From a virus: a DNA stretch of 28,582 nt. The position numbers were made by a program, and so were the translations under genes. The notes below the pieces were generated by a model. The model was not told the DNA's origin. It saw only the letters and a program-made list of their open reading frames with translations, and searched no databases. This document shows, piece by piece, positions 23,862 through 28,582 of this stretch. Position 1 is the stretch's first letter; every line of letters begins with the position of its first letter. Location of the stretch: IMG/VR virus record IMGVR_UViG_3300033148_002431, positions 1 through 28,582 of that record; one strand, given 5' to 3'.

Positions 23862-24398
23862 TTATCTTGATATTTCTTGCACGCTTACCCATTTAGCCCA
23901 AAGACTACCAGCACCATCAAGAGTTTTACAGGATACTTTTGCGTACTTTGACCCTTCTACAAAATCAAACACAATAGTAGTGGTTGCTTCATTAAGAGTA
24001 TCAATTGCGTATAAATATTCTTTTGGCCAATTATCAATTGTAGTTGTAGGGATACTATAATTCTGCGCTCCCTCTTCATACCAATATGTTCTATCTTCAT
24101 CCCAAGCATACTCTACCTTGCAAACTAAGGTTGAATCGATAGATGTGCCTCTATAGCCTACAAAAGCTGTTGCACTTTTAAGTCCTTCAATCCTTTGAGG
24201 AGTTGATGAGGCTGTACCTCCACCAGTGTATCCACCAGCCATAGTCTGATAAGAATCAGCACTACCAAGCAAGTCAATTCCTGCTTGAGGTCTAAAGGCT
24301 GAACCAATACCTTTATTATTATTTAGTTCATAAGTTAATAACCCAGCTAAAGCTACGACTATAATAACTATTGGGATAACAATCACTTTATGTTTCAT
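23862..24398 (-). CDS. Exported or anchored protein between terminase and portal genes
   Basis: 178 residues. N-terminal hydrophobic signal or anchor (MKHKVIVIPIVIIVVALAGL) without an obvious cleavage site. A G/S/T-rich stretch (GGYTGGGTASSTPQR) follows, then a beta domain with two Cys (VCKVEYAWDEDRTYWYEE, AKVSCKTLDGAG) and an end LWAKWVSVQEISR. The position, inside the packaging block between the large terminase and portal genes, is unexpected for an envelope protein. Function not recognised. Start at 24398 is preceded by an AT-rich leader (attaattaataagaac). Confidence 0.6.
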   Translation of the reverse strand: MKHKVIVIPIVIIVVALAGLLTYELNNNKGIGSAFRPQAGIDLLGSADSYQTMAGGYTGGGTASSTPQRIEGLKSATAFVGYRGTSIDSTLVCKVEYAWDEDRTYWYEEGAQNYSIPTTTIDNWPKEYLYAIDTLNEATTTIVFDFVEGSKYAKVSCKTLDGAGSLWAKWVSVQEISR

Positions 24399-24419
24399 AG
24401 TGTTCTTATTAATTAATAT

Positions 24420-26096
24420 CTATGCTCCAGACATCCCAGTCTCAAAGACTGGTCTGACTGACTGCGAAACCTTACGGTCTCTTTTATCTTTTAGTTCCTC
24501 AATATAGGTCTCTGCCTTTTGAGGACTTTTAATGTAGTTGGCAAAGTATTTGAACTGATCACAACAATGTGAGTTTATATCGTGTACTGGCTCCTGTTTA
24601 AACTCTTGTGTCTTTTCATCGTATTTGTAGTGGTAAGCCGTTATTCTGTCTAATGCTATCCCCATAGAGCCACTAGAGTCCATCCAGAGACTCTTAAATA
24701 TCCTCTTAGCCTCTGATATAGCCTCTAGCTTGCCTATTCGTCTTACAAAGACATTATCAAATCCATTCTCTCTTAATATACTCTTCAACGATTTATTAAG
24801 CTTAGAAGACCTAGCATCTGCTTCATTCGGATCAGGTATCACTATCATATCTTTCCAGCCTGGCACATAGTTGGATTTACCTGGTTCCATATCATCATGT
24901 ATCATATTCCAAGGTCTCTCAATCGCTTTCACCCATTCTATGTAATGATAGATGTCTTCATTTTGATTCTCATAATAATCAAACCATCTTATCTCTTCTG
25001 AATAACCTAACACCTGATAGAAACCATTAGCCCATGTATCACCTATGCCTGGGTCAAACGCCCAATAGACTGGATGACCCTTGAGGTGATCTATTTTTGT
25101 TATTCTTCTCTCTATTCTCATCTGTGCCACTTCCTCATGGAATACTGATGAGAGGGCTGTACCCGAGTATGAGATGTCTAACTCTTGAGCTATAACATCT
25201 GGGTTATCTCTTTCTTTTTGTTTTTCGTACCAAGGACTTGTCCACTTATCCTTACTATCCTTTTTCAACCCTGTTGCTTTCACTGGATGTTCTGACCAGT
25301 GCATGGTTATGTTATATATTCTTTCTTTCTTTAGAACAAAGAACCTGTTGTTTTTAAATAATGGAGTTGATAAAGCTATCCTACATGGTGTGGCCTGCAT
25401 AGCTGAAGTCCAGGCTGATGAGTCTGTGTATTCCCATTTAGAATATTCATCGAACAGAATTGCATTACGCCTGCCACCTGTCCCGAAGTTTGCGTTGTTG
25501 GACTCACCTGACACTGTGCCGTTAGTCTCTGGGTTCTGTATCTTCATAAACCCAGAATGTACATCCATGTTAAACCCTTTAGGTAGTAACCACTTGGGTT
25601 GTGAGTCTAGTAAATATCTCATCTTTGGCAGTAACATATCCAAGTTACCGAGTGTATCCACATAACTCTCTTTCCTTGAACCTACAAGGAATGTCATATC
25701 GTGGAATTGCCAAAGATAAGTAAAGACTAACATCATTGACCAAGAAGCTCCCATGTCTCGAGACTTCTCTATTCTCAAGTCTTCACCCTTTTCAATGTGT
25801 TCTATTGTTTTGTCAATTAATCTCTTCTGGAAGTCTGCTCCCTCATGATCTGGGAACATCTCATGCCAATGACAGAATGGGATTGACCTAGGCTTTGGTC
25901 TAGGCTCATATAGCCATGCCCAGTTCTGTAACCAGTAATGTACATCTGCCTTGCACATCTGTTTATCTAAATCTTGTTTTTTTAAAACGGCAACTTTCGT
26001 CCCCGTTAAAATGTTATTCATCCTTAGTACCCTCCTGTCTATTTCTACATTCTGTATTTCTTCTAATTTTTTTAATTTGTCTTCGTACTCTGGCAT
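24420..26096 (-). CDS. terL: Terminase large subunit
   Basis: 558 residues. The ATPase part has a Walker A variant at 112-119 (SRDMGASW), Walker B at 211-217 (NAILFDE) and the coupling motif near 240-244 (IALST). The nuclease part (RNase H fold) has AFDPGIGDTW with Asp348, an IHDD pair near 400-402 and the closing VHDINSHCCDQFKYFA with Asp506 and Asp513, all consistent with metal-binding catalytic acids. This enzyme pumps DNA into the prohead at the portal and cuts the concatemer. The preceding gene overlaps it by 25 bp. Together with the upstream small terminase it anchors the orientation of the whole module. All key residues appear intact. Confidence 0.92.
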   Translation of the reverse strand: MPEYEDKLKKLEEIQNVEIDRRVLRMNNILTGTKVAVLKKQDLDKQMCKADVHYWLQNWAWLYEPRPKPRSIPFCHWHEMFPDHEGADFQKRLIDKTIEHIEKGEDLRIEKSRDMGASWSMMLVFTYLWQFHDMTFLVGSRKESYVDTLGNLDMLLPKMRYLLDSQPKWLLPKGFNMDVHSGFMKIQNPETNGTVSGESNNANFGTGGRRNAILFDEYSKWEYTDSSAWTSAMQATPCRIALSTPLFKNNRFFVLKKERIYNITMHWSEHPVKATGLKKDSKDKWTSPWYEKQKERDNPDVIAQELDISYSGTALSSVFHEEVAQMRIERRITKIDHLKGHPVYWAFDPGIGDTWANGFYQVLGYSEEIRWFDYYENQNEDIYHYIEWVKAIERPWNMIHDDMEPGKSNYVPGWKDMIVIPDPNEADARSSKLNKSLKSILRENGFDNVFVRRIGKLEAISEAKRIFKSLWMDSSGSMGIALDRITAYHYKYDEKTQEFKQEPVHDINSHCCDQFKYFANYIKSPQKAETYIEELKDKRDRKVSQSVRPVFETGMSGA

Positions 26097-26359
26097 AGTT
26101 TATATTTAACTGCTTCCCAAAGAGCATCGCAAGGATTTTCGCAAACCTTATAGTTATCTTTTAATTCTACTCTCCATCCATAATCCCATTTTATTAACTG
26201 TTTAAAATCATCCTTCAAGAACTCTAACATCTGGCCGATGGAGGGTAGTTCAGCTTTTGATAATCCGCCCCAGCTCGCCCTATAAAATAATAACATCCAC
26301 TCTTTTTTCTTTTTATTTTCCAATTCATCCCATTGCTCTTTTGTTATAAGTTGTTTCAT
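26072..26359 (-). CDS. Small protein upstream of the large terminase, unknown
   Basis: 95 residues (MKQLITKEQWDELENKKKKE), rich in Trp (WGGLSK, WDYGWRV, LWEAV) and charged. A strong GGGGAG Shine-Dalgarno lies three bases from the start. Its end overlaps the large terminase start by 25 bp, so the two are probably coupled. No membrane segment or known motif. Confidence 0.6.
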   Translation of the reverse strand: MKQLITKEQWDELENKKKKEWMLLFYRASWGGLSKAELPSIGQMLEFLKDDFKQLIKWDYGWRVELKDNYKVCENPCDALWEAVKYKLCQSTKTN

Positions 26360-26369
26360 ATTCTCCCCG

Positions 26370-26615
26370 TTAATTATTAACTGCTAAATACTCTTTTATT
26401 ATCTCATCTTTTAATTTCTCCCAAAGACTCTTGTCTTGAAACCAATTCTGTATCCTTGGATATTTAGAATTTAAAAACTCTACTACATTATCTCCACCAA
26501 ATTCTTCAAAGTCTTCTACTAGATAATTATCAACATTCTGGATGGTAATATGATCGCCAAACCATTTGTAGAAATTATTATCTTGGGCTAGGAATTTTTT
26601 AAATTGGTCTAGCAT
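26370..26615 (-). CDS. Small acidic protein, unknown
   Basis: 81 residues starting MLDQFKKFLAQDNNFYKWFG, helical, with aromatic and acidic residues (VEDFEEFGGDNVVEFLNSKY). It overlaps the end of a 53-residue gene by 7 bp. No motif recognised. Its place between the small and large terminase genes suggests a packaging accessory role. Confidence 0.55.
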   Translation of the reverse strand: MLDQFKKFLAQDNNFYKWFGDHITIQNVDNYLVEDFEEFGGDNVVEFLNSKYPRIQNWFQDKSLWEKLKDEIIKEYLAVNN

Positions 26616-26770
26616 ACTATTTCTTTAATTGTTTTAATAACTGCCTCTGCCATTTGTCTTATAGTCTTCTCTCTATAACTGCTACTAAAATCTTCAAGGT
26701 CAAAAGTTTTAAAATATTCTTCATCTTCTTTCTTGCTCGACAGGGTCATTGTAACTTTATAGTCTGTCAT
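26609..26770 (-). CDS. 53-residue protein, unknown
   Basis: The frame runs from ATG at 26770 to TAG at 26609. It begins MTDYKVTMTLSSKKEDEEYF and ends AEAVIKTIKEIVC, a beta strand pair followed by a helix. It starts two bases after the small terminase stop and its stop overlaps the next start, so it fills the only gap in a packed set of genes. Function not recognised. Confidence 0.6.
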   Translation of the reverse strand: MTDYKVTMTLSSKKEDEEYFKTFDLEDFSSSYREKTIRQMAEAVIKTIKEIVC

Positions 26771-26772
26771 AT

Positions 26773-27216
26773 TTATTCTTTTAATTCTCCAGACTTGGCG
26801 AAATCTAATTTTTGTCTTTCTTCTAGAATATTGATGTCGACTTTATTCTCTAGCTTCTCACCCTTCGATGTTACATCTATCTTTTTAACTATTCTTTGCT
26901 TTAATGTGTTGGCTTCTTTAACTGCCCCGAGCTTAGTTTTATAGTCCTCATGTTGTGTCATCAAAAACCCAAGTTGCTTGTCTATAAACTCATCATTTAA
27001 GGCCGAAGTTTCCAATAATTCATTGATTTTATCGCATATCTTAACACTACGCAACATCCTTGACGATGTTGACATTGCTGTCTTATACCAATTAACTTTA
27101 GACTCATCTGGGTTGTATGCCTCTATGTATGATTGCACACCATTCGCAAAAAATTCTTTATCACTTGCATAAAGTTGGCAGAACTTTTCTTGCTTTGGAT
27201 TTAATTTTAGTGCCAT
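26773..27216 (-). CDS. terS: Probable terminase small subunit
   Basis: 147 residues from ATG at 27216, just downstream of the previous stop. A longer frame starting at 27258 adds 14 unlikely residues. It begins MALKLNPKQEKFCQLYASDK, the typical opening of Terminase_2-type small subunits (LTPKQ-x-x-F-C-x-x-Y), followed by a helix-turn-helix region (SYIEAYNPDESKVNWYKTAM, TSSRMLRSVKICDKINELLE) and an oligomerisation helix with a charged C-terminus (LEERQKLDFAKSGELKE). It recognises the packaging start on the phage DNA and directs the large subunit, encoded less than 1 kb downstream. Confidence 0.8.
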   Translation of the reverse strand: MALKLNPKQEKFCQLYASDKEFFANGVQSYIEAYNPDESKVNWYKTAMSTSSRMLRSVKICDKINELLETSALNDEFIDKQLGFLMTQHEDYKTKLGAVKEANTLKQRIVKKIDVTSKGEKLENKVDINILEERQKLDFAKSGELKE

Positions 27217-27223
27217 ACATAAT

Positions 27224-27457
27224 TTATTCTTTAAACAGACTATTCGCAAATCTCTCAAGTGTATCTTCAGCCTTAGCTAAATATTCTTGCTTATATTCTA
27301 AGTCTGTTATTAATTTATATTCTGTCTTCTCAAATTCTAATCTTTTTCTACCAATCTCTAAATCTAATAATTTTAATTTATATTTTTTTGCTCTTATCTC
27401 ATCCTCCAATTCTGCCAATCTTTCAAACTCATTCTTATATTTTTTTAGTGATAACAT
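27224..27457 (-). CDS. Small coiled-coil protein
   Basis: 77 residues from ATG at 27457 (MLSLKKYKNEFERLAELEDE), chosen because GGGGAG lies 8 bases upstream; the ATG at 27481 has no such site. The whole protein is charged helix with leucine spacing (KLKLLDLEIGRKRLEFEKTE). It overlaps the previous gene by 23 bp and is followed 7 bases later by the small terminase. No family recognised. Confidence 0.6.
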   Translation of the reverse strand: MLSLKKYKNEFERLAELEDEIRAKKYKLKLLDLEIGRKRLEFEKTEYKLITDLEYKQEYLAKAEDTLERFANSLFKE

Positions 27458-27644
27458 TTTGCTTACTCCCCGTGTCCTCAAAATATAACTGTGCTTCGCA
27501 CATAATTCTATCAGGACGCTCTTTAATTAATAATGGGATGTTGACTACTTTAACTTTAACTCCGTGTATCATCTCCCACTTTATCAACAACTCGTTATAT
27601 TTCTTCTGGTCTTCTTTTTCTTTTTCAAATTTTTTATCAATCAT
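27435..27644 (-). CDS. Small unknown protein
   Basis: 69 residues (MIDKKFEKEKEDQKKYNELL), a charged helix followed by a strand-rich part (VKVKVVNIPLLIKERPDRIM) and an end FEDTGSKQNVITKKI. The ATGA overlap with the previous gene and an AGGAGT site 9 bases upstream support the start. Function not recognised. Confidence 0.6.
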   Translation of the reverse strand: MIDKKFEKEKEDQKKYNELLIKWEMIHGVKVKVVNIPLLIKERPDRIMCEAQLYFEDTGSKQNVITKKI

Positions 27645-27946
27645 ATAAATTTACTCCTCTCTGCATCTAAAACTTTAAAAGGCAAATCCCTGTCCAGCAA
27701 TCCTTTTTCTTTTAATAAATTTATTTTACGCTCTCTTGATTTTGGATCATTTGGTTGCATCGCCCATTCTAAATTAATTCTATTCATATCACTCTTAGCC
27801 TTAACTGCCTGCCACATCTTCTTTAACTCTACTGTCTGCTTATCTTTTTCATTAGCCGTAAACTCGTGTGCCTTAGCATGAGCTGATCCTATCTTGTGTG
27901 CCTCCCTCTCTGCTTTACTAAAATATAAATCTGGGTTGTTGGCCAT
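27641..27946 (-). CDS. First gene of the late operon, unknown
   Basis: 101 residues from ATG at 27946 (MANNPDLYFSKAEREAHKIG). Starts further right (28012 or 28045) would lie at or upstream of the -10 element at 28016-28021 and so outside its transcript; the chosen start has the operon's AT-rich leader (aaattaaaaattat). The protein is helical and charged (EFTANEKDKQTVELKKMWQ), with no membrane segment. Being first before the terminase genes, it may be a packaging or regulatory protein, but no helix-turn-helix can be called. Confidence 0.6.
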   Translation of the reverse strand: MANNPDLYFSKAEREAHKIGSAHAKAHEFTANEKDKQTVELKKMWQAVKAKSDMNRINLEWAMQPNDPKSRERKINLLKEKGLLDRDLPFKVLDAERSKFI

Positions 27947-27969
27947 ATAATTTTTAATTTCTATCCTCT

Positions 27970-27987
27970 CCGGCACTTGCATGCCGG
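27970..27987 (-). promoter_or_regulatory. Leader hairpin upstream of the first operon gene
   Basis: Arms ccggca (27970-27975) and tgccgg (27982-27987) form a perfect GC-rich stem with a six-base loop. In the leftward transcript it lies just before the purine-rich gagagg, about 24 bases from the start codon at 27946. It may affect ribosome access or mRNA stability. Confidence 0.4.
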
Positions 27988-28015
27988 CTACAGGCAAGAG
28001 AAATCTATGCATCGG

Positions 28016-28045
28016 ATTATATACTCTTGTCCACGATTTGTGCAA
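28016..28045 (-). promoter_or_regulatory. Leftward sigma70-like promoter
   Basis: On the minus strand TATAAT (28016-28021) lies 18 bases from TTGCAC (28040-28045). The -10 is a perfect consensus; the -35 matches in its TTG. The expected transcript start is near 28009, about 63 bases before the first operon gene. This fits the choice of start at 27946. Confidence 0.55.
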
Positions 28046-28049
28046 TCAA

Positions 28050-28221
28050 GCACTGGAGAAGATAAAATTATTATCTCTCCACGACCGACCCGTGATGGTC
28101 ATCACAGTTATTGCCAGTCGCAGAGCGACTATCCTGTAACAATGACAGGTCAGTTGATAGCTGTACCATACTATCGCACACATCTAGTTTAGCTATCCTC
28201 ATGAGCCGACAGTTGGATAGC
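28050..28221. repeat. Hairpin cluster with five GATAG-type repeats
   Basis: Perfect or near-perfect stems occur at 28055-28080 (one bulge), 28092-28105 (gtgat/atcac), 28116-28130 (agtcgc/gcgact), 28133-28149 (cctgt/acagg), 28156-28175 (gatag/ctatc) and 28192-28221 (gctatcc/ggatagc). Five copies of NGATAGY lie at 28128-28134, 28155-28161, 28170-28176, 28192-28198 and 28215-28221 in alternating orientation. They sit between the two leftward promoters and may be operators for a repressor, or part of a structured leader RNA. Confidence 0.45.
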
Positions 28222-28243
28222 GTAAGGATGTAGCATTTTATTA

Positions 28244-28307
28244 ATCTGCTAGGTTCGCATTGTGAAGAGGCGTGGCAGATGTTACTTAAACAAAAAAAAC
28301 GAACCTA
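28244..28307. other. Two crossing stems in the operon leader
   Basis: Stem 1 pairs atctgc (28244-28249) with gcagat (28275-28280). Stem 2 pairs taggttcg (28250-28257) with cgaaccta (28300-28307). They cross, so they are either alternatives or form a pseudoknot; the lack of a linker between the first arms favours alternatives. An eight-base A-run lies between the arms. Confidence 0.35.
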
Positions 28308-28371
28308 AAAATAGCTTCGATCTGTCTCTTCAATTACAAAATAATTAAACATAGTAACGAGCTTAATTGTT

Positions 28372-28380
28372 TTATCCACA
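28372..28380 (+). promoter_or_regulatory. DnaA-box-like nonamer
   Basis: TTATCCACA matches the strict DnaA box consensus. It lies just downstream of the -10 of the leftward promoter at 28391-28419, and only a degenerate second copy (TTATCCCCC near 28426) was seen. A single box can be regulatory or chance; no origin is claimed. Confidence 0.3.
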
Positions 28381-28390
28381 GTTCAACTCC

Positions 28391-28419
28391 ACTATATCAC
28401 ATTCTTCAATATCGATCAA
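28391..28419 (-). promoter_or_regulatory. Leftward extended -10 promoter
   Basis: On the minus strand TTGATC (28414-28419) and TATAGT (28391-28396) are separated by 17 bases, and the -10 is preceded by TGA, giving an extended -10 (TGnTATAGT). The start would be near 28384, producing a leader of more than 400 bases that includes all the hairpins up to the first gene. Confidence 0.5.
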
Positions 28420-28582
28420 CTCCCCTTATCCCCCCACAAAAAAATCACAACCCAACTTGCTACAAATAATAATTCTAGGAATAGAACTGTTAGACCGGTC
28501 ATAATAAAGTCCTCTGCTTATTTCTCCCTAACGCACAGTCTAGAATGTGTTTGCCTAGTTCGGGTTTTACACAGTTTCTTAG

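Larger units (their letters stand above)
27947..28582. other. Non-coding region at the head of the late operon
   Basis: About 636 bp without a convincing gene on either strand. It contains, right to left, a promoter at 28391-28419, a DnaA-box-like nonamer, a pair of overlapping stems, a cluster of hairpins with a repeated GATAG core, a second promoter at 28016-28045 and a leader hairpin. Right of 28420 nothing was recognised apart from the palindrome gaccggtc (28493-28500). Confidence 0.6.

Noticed and set aside
27947-28045. N-terminal extension of the first operon gene (starts at 28045 or 28012)
   Set aside because: The -10 element at 28016-28021 lies within this extension, the added residues look unlike the rest of the protein, and the ATG at 27946 has the usual leader.
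28050-28310. tRNA or tmRNA
   Set aside because: Several small stems exist, but no acceptor stem with a T-arm GTTCRA motif and anticodon arm in the right spacing could be drawn.
28305-28352. Possible 15-residue leader peptide (MFNYFVIEETDRSYF)
   Set aside because: No ribosome-binding site and no run of a regulatory amino acid; a frame this short is expected by chance.
28372-28440. Replication origin
   Set aside because: Only one exact DnaA box and one poor copy, without an AT-rich unwinding repeat set or a replication gene nearby.
1-28582. Recoded genetic code (TGA as an amino acid)
   Set aside because: TGA ends genes in tight ATGA overlaps and ends the HNH gene; long genes contain no internal TGA, so the standard code is enough.

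Overview
The window is the late (structural, packaging and lysis) module of a tailed double-stranded DNA phage or prophage. It is AT-rich. Almost every gene lies on the minus strand, so the operon reads from right to left. No ribosomal RNA, tRNA, CRISPR array, integrase or insertion sequence was seen. TGA acts as a stop (for example in the ATGA start/stop overlaps at 20827-20830, 21129-21132 and 27641-27644), so the standard bacterial code applies.

Layout from right to left. 28582-27947 has no convincing gene; it holds two sigma70-like promoters facing left, a cluster of small hairpins and a five-fold repeated heptamer. 27946-26072 carries small packaging-associated genes, including a probable small terminase. 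26096-24420 is the large terminase. 24398-23083 holds an exported protein, a small unknown protein and a glycosyltransferase-like protein. 23078-21129 is the portal. After two small unknown genes comes a strongly structured, non-coding 117-bp element (20366-20250), then a scaffold-like gene, a decoration-like gene and a gpT-type major capsid gene (17854-18837). 17831-10172 holds a KE-rich helical protein, exported proteins, a coiled-coil protein, a 995-residue tail-fibre-like protein with a signal peptide, a 601-residue lipoprotein and an XhlA-like membrane protein. 9382-7758 looks like the lysis cassette: papain-like peptidase, a free copy of its C-terminal module, a Cys-rich membrane protein and a holin-like protein. 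Two tiny, very basic proteins follow. 6708-1 holds tail-completion and nozzle-like proteins, an exported LysM protein and, running off the left edge, a large virion protein ending in a putative peptidoglycan-hydrolase domain. No long tape-measure gene is visible, which fits a short-tailed (podovirus-like) particle, although tail type is an inference.

Two plus-strand homing-endonuclease-like genes (6735-7310 and 9494-10036) are inserted against the direction of the operon. The second is preceded by two hairpins whose six-base loops are exactly complementary.

The most unusual feature is that seven proteins of this late module begin with Sec-type signal peptides or N-terminal anchors, one with a lipobox, and several of these resemble tail fibres or adhesins. 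Phage virion proteins are rarely exported. The S/T-rich, GIGT-x-x-P repeat style of these proteins and the AT-rich leaders that mostly lack Shine-Dalgarno sequences recall genomes of the Patescibacteria (candidate phyla radiation). That host assignment is a guess from sequence style and has not been tested.
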